A DNA stretch of 64,000 nt from Microbacterium sp. MPKO10 (GCF_026107415.2 NZ_JAPCHX010000007.1:37949-101948), one strand, 5' to 3'; shown: positions 27,058-35,824, counted from the stretch's first letter. The notes: generated by a model from the letters alone, not told the origin. A program made the numbers and translations.

Positions 27058-28145
27058 CCATTGCCATCGCGCAGACGGGTGCACCCACCGCCGTCGTGAA
27101 CCGCAGCCTTGCGGGATTCATCGACGGCGTCGGGTCGGCCTCCGTGCTGTTCGGTCGCGGCGGCCCCGACGCCCTCGTCGCGGGAGACCTCACGAGTGAG
27201 CGCCCCTCAGACGACGAGTTGCGACGCACCGGTTCATGGCTGCGCGGCGGCCGTCGGGCGATCACGAGCGACGACCTCGACGCGATCGTCTCGAGCCTCG
27301 ACCGCTCAGGAGTCACGGGCCTCAGCCTCATCGGCGGCAACGGCACCATGGCATTCCTCGACGCCATCTCCACGCGCGCACGCGAGCGCGGAACATCTCT
27401 GCGCACCGTCGGCATCCCCAAGACGATCGACAACGACATCGTCGGGATCGACCACAGCCCCGGCTTTGCGTCAGCGGCTCGGTACCTCGCATCGACGATC
27501 ACCGACATGGCCCGCGACCACGAGGCGATGGTCAGCGTCGAGAAGGTGCGCATCGTCGAGGTGATGGGGCGCGACACCGGGTGGCTGGCGCTCGCCGCGA
27601 GCTTTCACGACCACGACCCCGAGTACGCAGCCGACCTCGTGCTCACCCCCGAGAGCGCTTTCGATCTCGACGCATTCATCGCCGAGGTCGACAGGATGCT
27701 GCAGGCGAAGGGCCGCGCGTTCGTCATCGTCAGCGAGGGCGTCGCCCCAGAGCTGACGCAGCAGCCCGTCAAGGAGCAGAACCACACGCGGCTGATCCAC
27801 GGCGGTATCTCGCGGGTGCTCGCGCAAGCAGCATCCGATGCTTTGGGCGTGACTGCCAGGGGCGAGGTTCTGGGCACGGCGCAGCGCTGCAATTCGGCAC
27901 TCATGAGTCCCGTCGATGCTCGCGAGGCTCAGCTGCTCGGCGAGACAGCGGCGGCCTGGCTGAGCGATCCGAGCGGACCGACGGACGTCATGGTCGGCCT
28001 CGGCGGCGACGGAGCGATCGTCACGCTTCCGCTCGCCGACATCGGCGGGCGCGTCCGATACGTCCCCGAGAACTGGCAATCCAGCCATCCGCGTGATCTG
28101 ACCTCTTTTCACGCTTGGCTTTCACCACTCGTCGCGCTCCCCTAG
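27054..28145 (+). CDS. PfkA-family phosphofructokinase with mixed ATP/PPi-type active site
   Basis: This 363-residue PfkA-superfamily protein carries AIAQTGAPTAVVN (4-16, in the style of PPi-dependent enzymes), GGNGT (94-98), PKTIDND (122-128, catalytic Asp126) and MGRDTGW (171-177). In ATP-dependent PfkA the second motif is GGDGS, and PPi enzymes have GGDD and PKTIDND. Here the metal-binding Asp is Asn, the Gly of ATP enzymes is kept, and the Lys of PPi enzymes is present, so the phosphoryl donor is uncertain. The GTG start overlaps the aldehyde dehydrogenase stop. In this cluster it is the obvious candidate to phosphorylate the C1 of a 6-modified ketose such as sulfofructose before aldol cleavage. 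E. coli uses a PfkB kinase (YihV) instead. Confidence 0.88.
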   Translation: MTIAIAQTGAPTAVVNRSLAGFIDGVGSASVLFGRGGPDALVAGDLTSERPSDDELRRTGSWLRGGRRAITSDDLDAIVSSLDRSGVTGLSLIGGNGTMAFLDAISTRARERGTSLRTVGIPKTIDNDIVGIDHSPGFASAARYLASTITDMARDHEAMVSVEKVRIVEVMGRDTGWLALAASFHDHDPEYAADLVLTPESAFDLDAFIAEVDRMLQAKGRAFVIVSEGVAPELTQQPVKEQNHTRLIHGGISRVLAQAASDALGVTARGEVLGTAQRCNSALMSPVDAREAQLLGETAAAWLSDPSGPTDVMVGLGGDGAIVTLPLADIGGRVRYVPENWQSSHPRDLTSFHAWLSPLVALP

Positions 28146-28192
28146 CGCGCAGGCAACACATCACAGAACGAAATATCGATCAAGGAGGAACG

Positions 28193-29491
28193 ATGTCGAA
28201 ATTAGCTCGGAGGGTCGGGGCCATTGTGGCGGCGACCGCCATCCTGGGCACCGCGACGGCGTGCGGGTCACCGGGAGAGGGATCCTCAGACGGCGACGCC
28301 ATCAACGTCGTCTTGTCTAACCACCCCTGGCAGCGTGGCCTCGAGCCGCTCATCAGCCAGTTTGAAGAAGAGAGCGGCATCAAGGTCAACGTGCAGACCT
28401 TCGCGGAGCAGCAAGCCCGTGACCGCATCCTGCTAAACCTGCAGTCGAAGAGCTCGGCGATGGACGTCTACATGTCGCTGCCGTCGCGCGAGGGCCCGCA
28501 GTTCTGGGGCTCCGGGTACTACGAACCGCTGGACGACTACCTGGCTGATGCGCCCGACTCGTTCAAGGCAGATGACTTCTCGCCCTCAGCGATCGATGGC
28601 ATGAAGGATGCTGACGGAAACGTCATCGGTCTTCCCATCAACATCGAGGGTCCCGTTCTCTATTACCGCACCGATGTGTTCGAGGACCTGGGTATCGAGG
28701 TGCCGACGACAATCGACGAGGTCATCGAGGCATCGAAGACGATCAAGGAGAAGGGCGACATCACACCGATCACTCTGCGCGGGGCAGCTCCCGCGATCGC
28801 CTTCGACTTCGGTCCGTTCTTCCACGGCGAGGGCCTGGAATGGACGAAGGAGGACGGCACGGCCAACTTCGACCAGCCGGGTGCGGTGAAGGCCATCGAT
28901 CAGTACGCCACGCTCGCGCGTGACTACGGGCCCAAGGGCGTGATCAACTACAGCTTCACCGAGTCGTCGAACCTCTTCGCTCAGGGCAAGGTGGCGATGG
29001 AGCTGGAGTCGAGCAACGAGCTCAACTCTGTCTTCGACCCTGAGAACAGCACGGTCAGCGAGAACGTCGGTGTGGCGAAGATGCCGGCGGGCTCCGTCGA
29101 GGCAGCGCCCACCGCGCTGTCGTGGGGGATCGCCATGTCGGCATTCTCAGAGAAGAAGGATGCCGCGTGGGAGTTCATGCAGTGGGCAACCTCGCCCGAG
29201 ATTCAGCTGGAGCTGACCAAGGCCGAGATCGCTCCGCCGCGTGACTCTGTTGCGCAGGACCCGAGCTATAAGGAGACCATGTCGACACCGACCCAGGAGC
29301 AGTGGCTCGAAGCCGTCGCCGATATCCAAGAGAACGGAAACACCGAGGTGGGTCCGGTCGGAACGAAGGCTCCGAGTATGCGCGAGACCATCGGCAATGC
29401 CATCGGCAAGGTGATCCTCGGCGACGCGACGGCAGAAGAAGCCGCCGCCGAGATCCAGACCGAACTGAACAAGCAGCTCGACGAGAAATAG
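28193..29491 (+). CDS. ABC importer sugar-binding lipoprotein (family 1)
   Basis: The 432-residue protein has a lipoprotein signal with lipobox TATAC (Cys24) and a maltose-type binding fold (LYYRTDVFEDLGIEVPTTIDEV, then LSWGIAMSAFSEKKDAAWEFMQWAT). AAGGAGG lies upstream of the ATG at 28193. It is followed directly by two permease genes, and no ATPase is encoded. As part of the YihT-like cluster it probably binds the cluster's substrate outside the cell. Sulfosugar-specific binding proteins use Arg or Lys to hold the sulfonate, but I cannot assign such a residue here from sequence alone. Confidence 0.88.
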   Translation: MSKLARRVGAIVAATAILGTATACGSPGEGSSDGDAINVVLSNHPWQRGLEPLISQFEEESGIKVNVQTFAEQQARDRILLNLQSKSSAMDVYMSLPSREGPQFWGSGYYEPLDDYLADAPDSFKADDFSPSAIDGMKDADGNVIGLPINIEGPVLYYRTDVFEDLGIEVPTTIDEVIEASKTIKEKGDITPITLRGAAPAIAFDFGPFFHGEGLEWTKEDGTANFDQPGAVKAIDQYATLARDYGPKGVINYSFTESSNLFAQGKVAMELESSNELNSVFDPENSTVSENVGVAKMPAGSVEAAPTALSWGIAMSAFSEKKDAAWEFMQWATSPEIQLELTKAEIAPPRDSVAQDPSYKETMSTPTQEQWLEAVADIQENGNTEVGPVGTKAPSMRETIGNAIGKVILGDATAEEAAAEIQTELNKQLDEK

Positions 29492-29495
29492 GCAC

Positions 29496-30431
29496 ATGTC
29501 TACGACGCGGACCATCACCACACCACGGGGTCAGCGCCCGGTGACACGGGGTCGAAAAAGCTTCGACCCCGTGTCCCAGGGGACCATTCCGTTCCTCATC
29601 CCGGCGCTCGTCGCCACGGTGGGGCTCGTGCTCATCCCGGTTCTCTACACGATTTGGCTCTCGCTGACCGACCAGGACATCGCGGGGAACAACAGCGGGT
29701 TCGTCGGGTTCGAGAACTTCGCCCTGATGTTCCAGAACTCCGAGTTCTGGTATTCCCTCTTCGTGACGCTGCAGCTGTTCATTGTCTGCCTCGTCGTGGA
29801 GACCGTGTTGGGGCTTGGGCTCGGCTACTTGCTGAGCCGCGACGTCCCTGGGCGAGCGATCTTCCAGGGCCTCCTGCTGATTCCGGCGATCACCGCCTCG
29901 GTTGCGGTGGCGCTGGTCTGGATGCTCATCTACGACCCAACACTGGGGGCGGCGAACCAAATTCTGCAGGCGATCGGCCTCGACCCGGTCGTATGGCTGG
30001 GCAGCCGAGAGATGGCGCCGTGGTCGATCGCGATCGTCGACATCTGGCAGTGGACGCCGTTCATGGCCCTCATCATCTCGGCGGGCATCCGCTCGCTTCC
30101 GAGTGAACCGTTCGAGGCGGCCTCGATCGATGGGGCCGGTCCGGTGAAGAAAGCGTTCTTCGTCGGCCTTCCGCTGCTGCGCTCGGTGCTTCTCGTCGCG
30201 ATGCTGCTGCGCACGGTCGACCTGATCCGCTTCTTCGACACCATCTACATCATGACCCAGGGTGGGCCAGTGAATGCGACGAACACCCTCAACGTGTACG
30301 GGTATCGCGCCGCGTTCATCGACCAGGAACCGAGTTACGCTGCAGCGCTTCAGTTGAGCCTGTTCGCTCTGGTCATCCTGATCGCCGCCATCTTCACATT
30401 TGTGCGAAAGAGGAGTACCGATGTCGAGTAG
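29496..30431 (+). CDS. ABC sugar importer permease (MalF type)
   Basis: This 311-residue permease has a basic, Arg-rich N-terminus of about 30 residues and six transmembrane helices. The ATPase-docking EAA loop reads EPFEAASIDGAGPVKKAFFVGLP, followed by the RFFDTIYIMTQGGPVNATNTL segment typical of MalF/UgpA proteins. It begins four bases after the binding-protein stop and overlaps the next permease gene by eleven bases. The three genes form one transport unit for the sugar used by the cluster, powered by an ATPase encoded elsewhere. Confidence 0.9.
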   Translation: MSTTRTITTPRGQRPVTRGRKSFDPVSQGTIPFLIPALVATVGLVLIPVLYTIWLSLTDQDIAGNNSGFVGFENFALMFQNSEFWYSLFVTLQLFIVCLVVETVLGLGLGYLLSRDVPGRAIFQGLLLIPAITASVAVALVWMLIYDPTLGAANQILQAIGLDPVVWLGSREMAPWSIAIVDIWQWTPFMALIISAGIRSLPSEPFEAASIDGAGPVKKAFFVGLPLLRSVLLVAMLLRTVDLIRFFDTIYIMTQGGPVNATNTLNVYGYRAAFIDQEPSYAAALQLSLFALVILIAAIFTFVRKRSTDVE

Positions 30432-31257
30432 CACGACAAATCGCCGACGCGCCTACGCACTGACATACATGGGGTACATCGTTGCGGCACTGATCTTCTT
30501 CGTCCCGGTGCTGTTCATGCTGTGGTCGGCGTTCCGCAGCAACGTCGACATCACGGGCAGCATCTTCAACATCGGAACGCCGCTCACGCTCGAGAACTTC
30601 CAGAACCTCTTCGAGCGCTTCGACTTCATCTACTACATCCGCAACAGCTTCATCATCGCGGGCGGGTCGACGATCCTCGGTCTGATTCTCGGTGTACCCG
30701 CGGCATACGTGATCGCCAGGCGGGCAATACCGGGCATCGGATTCACGACCCTTCTGGCGCGCATGGCACCCGGCGTCCTGTTCGTCGTCCCTTTCTTCAT
30801 CCTGTCGATGAAGATTGGTGCGACGTCGAACGACGCTCTCAACTTCGCTGTGCTGATCGCAGCGCACCTCATCATCACACTGCCGCTGTGCATCTGGCTG
30901 CTGATTCCGTTCTATGAAGAGATCCCGAAGAGCCTGGAAGAGGCGGCCCTCATTGACGGCTGCACTCCGAGGCAGAGGTTCATGCAGGTGGTTCTCCCAC
31001 TCGTGACGCCCGGCATCTCGGTCGCCGTCACGCTGAGCTTCATCTTCTCGTGGAACTACTTCCTCTTCGCCCTGGCGCTCGCCAGCTCGAACACGATGCC
31101 GCTGCCCGTCATCGCGTTCAACTTCATCGGGCAGGGCTCCAGCGACTACGGCGGGCTCATGGCCGCGAGCACGCTCATCTCCCTTCCGGCCATCATTCTC
31201 ACGATCGTCGCGCAGCGCTGGCTGGTGCGCGGACTGACAGGAGGCGCGGTCAAATGA
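30421..31257 (+). CDS. ABC sugar importer permease (MalG type)
   Basis: The 278-residue permease has six helices and the EAA loop KSLEEAALIDGCTPRQRFMQVVLP, followed by FIFSWNYFLFALALAS as in MalG/UgpE. AGAGGAG lies upstream of the ATG at 30421, which sits inside the end of the MalF-type gene. Its own stop overlaps the start of the zinc alcohol dehydrogenase gene (ATGA), tying import to metabolism. Confidence 0.9.
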   Translation: MSSSTTNRRRAYALTYMGYIVAALIFFVPVLFMLWSAFRSNVDITGSIFNIGTPLTLENFQNLFERFDFIYYIRNSFIIAGGSTILGLILGVPAAYVIARRAIPGIGFTTLLARMAPGVLFVVPFFILSMKIGATSNDALNFAVLIAAHLIITLPLCIWLLIPFYEEIPKSLEEAALIDGCTPRQRFMQVVLPLVTPGISVAVTLSFIFSWNYFLFALALASSNTMPLPVIAFNFIGQGSSDYGGLMAASTLISLPAIILTIVAQRWLVRGLTGGAVK

Positions 31258-32255
31258 CCGACACACAGACCAACACAAGCGCCCATTTCGAGGGCGACGG
31301 CGTCGTGTCATTCACGGATGCTGCGCTGACGACGCCCGTCGACGGATGGGCACGCATCCGCGTCGACGTGTGTGCCCTCTGCGGCTCGGACAAGCGGCTT
31401 CTCGCCAGCGGCGCCGCGGTGGTGCCGGGGCACGAGGTCGTCGGCACCATCGTCGAGTCCGCGCCCGGAGCCCCGGCCGAAGGCACCCGCGTCGTCGTCT
31501 TCATTCCCGTGAGCTGCGGTGAGTGCAAGGCGTGCCGTGAGCAGCAGAACAACCGCTGTTACAACCTCGACGGGCTCATGGGCTGGCAGTTCGACGGCGG
31601 CTTCGCCGAGTACATGGACGTTCCGCCGCAGTGCCTGATCCCGGTGCCAGACGACATTCCGTCCGACGTGGCAGTGCTCGCGCTCGACACGTTCGGAACG
31701 GCGGCTCACGCGCTGCGCCTGGGCGCGCGGACGCAGCCCGGCGGCATCCAGAATCTGCTTGTCATCGGCTGCGGACCCCTAGGGCTCGGTGTCGTCTCGG
31801 TTGCCCTGGCGATGGGGATTCCGAACGTGCACGCGTGGGACCCGAACGACACGCGTCTGGGCCTTGCCGAGAAGCTCGGTGCGACGGCGGCGCAAGATCT
31901 CGAGTCGCTCAACCAGTACCAGGTCGTCGCCGAGGTGAGCGGCGCCGGGCCTGCCCGCGCGACGGCGCAGAACCTCGTCGAACCCGGCGGGGCGATCCTG
32001 GCGCTTGGCGAGTCCAACGACCCGTACGTCATGCCGGCGACGCCGCGGTGGCGTCGCACCGACTGCTTCACCGTCCGCTCCTTCTACTTTCCGATGTCAG
32101 AGGTCGGCGACAACTGGGATCTGCTTCGGTCACACGGGGCACGGCTGCGCGACACGATCATGACGCCCACGCGACTGGGCGATCTTGAAGAGACATTCAC
32201 TCGATTCCTTGACGGCGAATTCGTCAAGCCATACATCACCCACGAGGAGATTTGA
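31254..32255 (+). CDS. Zinc-dependent alcohol (polyol/sugar) dehydrogenase, MDR family
   Basis: The 333-residue medium-chain dehydrogenase has a catalytic zinc site with Cys43 (CALCGSD), His60 and Glu61 (PGHE), and a full structural zinc site of four cysteines (88, 91, 94 and 102). A Rossmann motif follows (VIGCGPLGLG, about 172-181). Relatives oxidise sorbitol, threonine or sugar hydroxyls with NAD(P). It overlaps both neighbours by one to four bases. Possible roles are oxidation of the imported sugar at C1 or C5, or reduction of sulfolactaldehyde to DHPS. The cluster also encodes an aldehyde dehydrogenase, so sugar oxidation feeding the enolase-superfamily enzyme is the neater idea. This is inference. 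Confidence 0.87.
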   Translation: MTDTQTNTSAHFEGDGVVSFTDAALTTPVDGWARIRVDVCALCGSDKRLLASGAAVVPGHEVVGTIVESAPGAPAEGTRVVVFIPVSCGECKACREQQNNRCYNLDGLMGWQFDGGFAEYMDVPPQCLIPVPDDIPSDVAVLALDTFGTAAHALRLGARTQPGGIQNLLVIGCGPLGLGVVSVALAMGIPNVHAWDPNDTRLGLAEKLGATAAQDLESLNQYQVVAEVSGAGPARATAQNLVEPGGAILALGESNDPYVMPATPRWRRTDCFTVRSFYFPMSEVGDNWDLLRSHGARLRDTIMTPTRLGDLEETFTRFLDGEFVKPYITHEEI

Positions 32256-33154
32256 TGACCCGCGACAACCTCTTGATCCTTGCTGTCGATCAGCGCCCCT
32301 GGCTCACGAACGCCCTGTTCGGTCACACCGGGGAGGCCACAGCAGAGCAACGTGCGCTGACGACCGAGGCGAAGCACGCGGTTTTCGAAGGCCTGGTGGC
32401 GGCGACAGCGAACACGGGGTCGGGGGATGCCGCGACGGGCGCGGCGATTCTGGTGGACCCTGAGCTGGGGCCCGGTGTTCCTGAGCGTGCGTTGGCTCAC
32501 AGCATCCCGTTGGCCCTCCCTATTGAGCGGGCGGGGCAGCGCGTCTACGAAACCGAACCCGAGGACCTGCGTGCATATCTGGCAGCGTTCGCGCCGACGT
32601 ACTCGAAGGTGCTCGTGCGCTACAACCCGGCAGACCCGGCAGACGAACGTGCGTTGCAGCGTGCGCGGCTGGCCGAGGCGGCGACGATCTCGCGCGAAGA
32701 AGGCTGCGCCTTCTTGTTCGAGCTTCTCGTTCCCCCGACCGACGAGCAGCTGGCGGAGGTTGACGGCGACGCCGAGCGATACGCGTGGGAGCGGCGCCCC
32801 GAACTTACCCGCCAGGCGATGCGCGAGCTTCTCGACGAGGTGCCCGTCGACATCTGGAAGCTCGAGCACCAGGGCGACCTCGACTCGTCACGCCAGACCG
32901 TTGAGCTGGCGCGCGAGCACGACGGCGAGTGCATCCTGCTCGGGGCCGGCGGCGACACCGAGACCGTGAATTCCTGGCTCGAAACCGCGGCACGTGCCGG
33001 TTTCGTGGGCTTCGCCATCGGCCGTAGTATCTGGTGGGAAGCGGTGAAGAAGCTCGCTGCCGCTCCGACGGACGCCGGCGTCCGCGCACGCTCGATCGAG
33101 ACGATCGCGTCAACGTACTCCGGGTTCGTAAACGCATTCACGCGGGCCCAGTAA
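32255..33154 (+). CDS. DUF2090-family class I aldolase (IolC C-terminal-domain type)
   Basis: This 299-residue protein resembles the DUF2090 aldolase domain fused to IolC kinases, where it cleaves 2-deoxy-5-keto-gluconate-6-phosphate. Recognisable blocks are LLILAVDQRPW (6-16), AAILVDPELG (63-72), LALPIERAGQ (86-95), DIWKLEHQGD (199-208, Lys202 as probable Schiff-base lysine) and GFVGFAIGRSIWW (249-261). GAGGAGA precedes the ATG at 32255, which overlaps the dehydrogenase stop by one base. It is the second aldolase of the cluster and is unrelated in detail to the YihT-like one, so the locus seems able to cleave two different intermediates or two stereoisomers. Confidence 0.82.
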   Translation: MTRDNLLILAVDQRPWLTNALFGHTGEATAEQRALTTEAKHAVFEGLVAATANTGSGDAATGAAILVDPELGPGVPERALAHSIPLALPIERAGQRVYETEPEDLRAYLAAFAPTYSKVLVRYNPADPADERALQRARLAEAATISREEGCAFLFELLVPPTDEQLAEVDGDAERYAWERRPELTRQAMRELLDEVPVDIWKLEHQGDLDSSRQTVELAREHDGECILLGAGGDTETVNSWLETAARAGFVGFAIGRSIWWEAVKKLAAAPTDAGVRARSIETIASTYSGFVNAFTRAQ

Positions 33155-33174
33155 GCGAAGGCGGGGTAGACGAC

Positions 33175-33825
33175 GTGGACTGGGAGCCTCCCGTGCGAGT
33201 GGGAACGAGCGTTCACGAACACTTGCGCGCGAAGATTCTCACCGGCGAGCTCCCGCCGGGAGCGCGGCTCGCGGTTCCGGCGCTCGCGAAGCAGCTCGGC
33301 GTCAGCCGCAGCCCCGTGCGCGATGCTGTGCTGCAGCTCGTGCGCGAAGGCCTCGCGATCGAAGAGTTCAATCGGGGCGCCGTCGTCTACCTCCCCCCGC
33401 AACCGGCACTCGTCAGCCTGTACCATGCACGCGAAGCACTTGAGGGCATGGCCGCGCGCCTCGCGGCGAGCAGCATCAGCGACGCCACGTTGGCGGACCT
33501 CGACGCGGTGCTCACAGAGCACGAGTCGATCGATCCGGACGACTTCCATCGCCACATTGATCTCGACGCCCGGTTCCACCGACAGATTCGGGATGCCGCG
33601 GCAAGCCCGGTTCTCATCAGGATGCTCGAAGAGATCCAGGGTCAGGTGATTGTGGCGATGCGCTCCACCAATCTGAGCGGCGGCGTACACCGTGCAACGG
33701 CCGACCATCGGGCGATTCTCGACGCCCTCACCCAGCACGACCCGGATGCTGCCGAGGCAGCGGCGCGCAACCACATCTCCCGACTCACGGGGATTCTCGA
33801 ACAAGGCGGAGAGGCAGCACAATGA
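33175..33825 (+). CDS. GntR-family (FadR/FCD) transcriptional regulator
   Basis: The 216-residue protein has a GntR winged helix (SVHEHLRAKILTGELPPGARL and GVSRSPVRDAVLQLVREGLAI) and an all-helical FCD sensor domain with the expected metal-binding pattern (DLDARFHRQI, then ATADHRAILDAL). FCD proteins respond to sugar acids, lactate and other organic acids. The GTG at 33175 has GGCGGGG upstream; a GTG at 33193 preceded by GGGAG is an equally good start. It is the second regulator of the cluster, after the DeoR protein, which suggests the two branches of the pathway are induced by different signals. Confidence 0.88.
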   Translation: MDWEPPVRVGTSVHEHLRAKILTGELPPGARLAVPALAKQLGVSRSPVRDAVLQLVREGLAIEEFNRGAVVYLPPQPALVSLYHAREALEGMAARLAASSISDATLADLDAVLTEHESIDPDDFHRHIDLDARFHRQIRDAAASPVLIRMLEEIQGQVIVAMRSTNLSGGVHRATADHRAILDALTQHDPDAAEAAARNHISRLTGILEQGGEAAQ

Positions 33826-33928
33826 ACCGAACGGCGCTTAATCGGCCCCTCCCGGATGCCGCGGAGTCAGCACGACACCACGTCTCCCGTGCCGCGGGAA
33901 ATCATGATGCAGACGAAAGGGAAGCCGT

Positions 33929-34957
33929 ATGAATCGCTCGGCCCTCAGGCACAGCCGATCGTCAGGGCTCACCCTGTCCGAAGAGCCGATCCCGGCGCTC
34001 GCTCCGGGCGAAGCCTCGATCGATGTTCTCGCGGTGGGGCTTTGCGGCACCGACACGCACATCCTCGAGGGCACGTTCCCCTCGGCCGGGAACGTCATCA
34101 TGGGCCACGAGGTCTGCGGCATCGTGCGCGAGCTCGCCGATGACTCCTCCGACCTCGCGGTGGGCGACCTGGTCACCGTGGAGCCGCACAAGTACTGCAC
34201 GGCGTGCACGTACTGCCGCTCGGGGGATGAGCACTTGTGTACAAGTAAGAAGGGGTATGGGGTCAAGCTCGACGGTGGCATGACAACGACGATGGTGGCG
34301 CCGGCGCGCATTCTGTACCGGCTCGACCCGCAGACAGATCCCAAGATCGGCGCGATGGCAGAGCCTCTCGCATGCTGCATCCACTCGATGGATCGCCTCA
34401 ACCCGACCTCCGGCACGTCGATCCTCATCTCCGGCTGCGGTCCCGCCGGTGCGATGCTCGTGGCATTGTCGAAGGCGCGCGGGCTGACACCGATCGTGGT
34501 GTCGGAGCCCTCGGAGTCACGTCGCGAGCTCGCGCTGAAGATGGGCGCCGACCTCGCTGTGCACCCCGATGACCTTGACTCGGCTGAAGTCTCCGCTCTG
34601 GCGGGGGAGCAGGGCTTCCATTCGGTGGTGGATGCTGTGGGCCGCGCCGCCATCGCGCGCGACCTGCTGAATCGCATCCGCAAGGGCGGCACGTTCCTCG
34701 TCTTCGGCGTCGCTGTGCCAGACGACACCCTCGCGCTCACACCCCGCGAGGTCTACGACAAGGAGCTCACGATCGTCGGCTCGATCATCAACCCGTACAC
34801 TCACGAGCGTGCGGTGGCGATGCTGCAGAGTCTCCCGCTCGACGCGATCCCAACGCGCACTTTCCCGCTCGAGGACTACGAGGCTGCGTTCGCAGCGCAG
34901 CGCGACAGCCGCGAGAAGATCTACATCGCGCCGTATCCCGATCTACGCAGACGATAA
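33929..34957 (+). CDS. Zinc-dependent alcohol dehydrogenase, MDR family (second of cluster)
   Basis: This 342-residue enzyme has catalytic zinc ligands Cys39 (GLCGTD), His60 and Glu61 (MGHE), and structural cysteines 90, 93, 96 and 104. The Rossmann motif is ISGCGPAGAM. GAAAGG lies upstream of the ATG at 33929. It closes the plus-strand operon, about 100 bases after the GntR gene, and meets a convergent operon 36 bases later. The 3' third is nearly duplicated as a decayed fragment at 55340-55754. The substrate is probably a sugar or sugar derivative, as for L-threonine/sorbitol dehydrogenase relatives. Confidence 0.88.
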   Translation: MNRSALRHSRSSGLTLSEEPIPALAPGEASIDVLAVGLCGTDTHILEGTFPSAGNVIMGHEVCGIVRELADDSSDLAVGDLVTVEPHKYCTACTYCRSGDEHLCTSKKGYGVKLDGGMTTTMVAPARILYRLDPQTDPKIGAMAEPLACCIHSMDRLNPTSGTSILISGCGPAGAMLVALSKARGLTPIVVSEPSESRRELALKMGADLAVHPDDLDSAEVSALAGEQGFHSVVDAVGRAAIARDLLNRIRKGGTFLVFGVAVPDDTLALTPREVYDKELTIVGSIINPYTHERAVAMLQSLPLDAIPTRTFPLEDYEAAFAAQRDSREKIYIAPYPDLRRR

Positions 34958-34993
34958 GGCATCTGGAGCAAACGCAATCCCGACTGGGATGGC

Positions 34994-35812
34994 TCAGGGC
35001 TGCACGCGGCTTTCCCGGATCTGCCCCGCGAGAAAGTAACTCATCGCCTCGAACGCGCCGGGACAGTTGTTGTGCGCTTCGTCAGGGATTATCTCCAGAC
35101 AAACGGGTGCGCCAAGGTGCTGTAGCGACTCGTAGAGGGATCTCGCGCGATCGACGCGCGTAGCCCCCGCGATGCCCATCGACTCCCGCCAGATCTCGCT
35201 CGTTCGGCTGACCTCGACGGCGGGGCCGACATCAAGGCTGCCGACAACGATCTGGGTCGGAAGACGACGCAATGCCTCGAGATCTGCAGTCAGCCCAAGC
35301 CGGCTTTCGGTGTCTCGCAGACCCACCCACCAGGGGTGGTCAAACGTGGGCAACGTCACTCGTCCAGGTGCGCCAATCGCCGCGGCGATGAGTCTTCGGC
35401 TGTGGAAGAGTGCGAATCTCTCGACGAACTGTCCGCCACCAGAGTAACCAGATATTGCGAAGCGGCCGACGGGCGTTCCGTAACTCTGGTGAGCCTCGGC
35501 AATCATAGAGAAGAGGATCTCGTCGTAGTGCATATTCCCCCAGCGCAGCATTTTGTAGCCGAGGAGGTCTTCGCTGTCGTGTGCGAGTCGGGGGAAATGA
35601 GGCGCGATCACGGCGACGTTGTGCCACGCTGCTAAGTCGCGAAATGCTTGAAGCGCACCAAGCGGATCACGTTTGGACCCATGGACCGACACGACGAGTC
35701 GCGTACTCTCATCGGTCTCTGCTGGCAGAAGCAGCGAGTACGCGAACCGCGGGTCGCTTTCGAGAGGCACAGCGACGACGCTGCTTGTTCTCGATCGAAA
35801 TATAGATTCCAT
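34994..35812 (-). CDS. Alpha/beta hydrolase (esterase/PHB-depolymerase-like)
   Basis: The 272-residue protein has an alpha/beta-hydrolase core with nucleophile Ser124 in GYSGGG, an early VSVHGSKRDP oxyanion strand (about 41-50) and a likely His in PDEAHNN near residue 245. AGGAG lies six bases before the ATG. It is the last gene of the oligopeptide-type ABC operon, 12 bases after the ATPase gene, so it may hydrolyse the imported compound, for example an ester or an amide. No signal peptide is present. The exact substrate is unknown. Confidence 0.82.
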   Translation of the reverse strand: MESIFRSRTSSVVAVPLESDPRFAYSLLLPAETDESTRLVVSVHGSKRDPLGALQAFRDLAAWHNVAVIAPHFPRLAHDSEDLLGYKMLRWGNMHYDEILFSMIAEAHQSYGTPVGRFAISGYSGGGQFVERFALFHSRRLIAAAIGAPGRVTLPTFDHPWWVGLRDTESRLGLTADLEALRRLPTQIVVGSLDVGPAVEVSRTSEIWRESMGIAGATRVDRARSLYESLQHLGAPVCLEIIPDEAHNNCPGAFEAMSYFLAGQIRESRVQP

Positions 35813-35824
35813 GCAATTCTCCTG

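Noticed and set aside
29175..30434. Long minus-strand open frame opposite the binding-protein and permease genes
   Set aside because: The Arg/Asp/His-rich translation is typical of antisense reading of membrane-protein genes in GC-rich DNA.
32620..33822. 400-codon minus-strand open frame
   Set aside because: It covers the DUF2090 aldolase and GntR genes antisense and has no motif.
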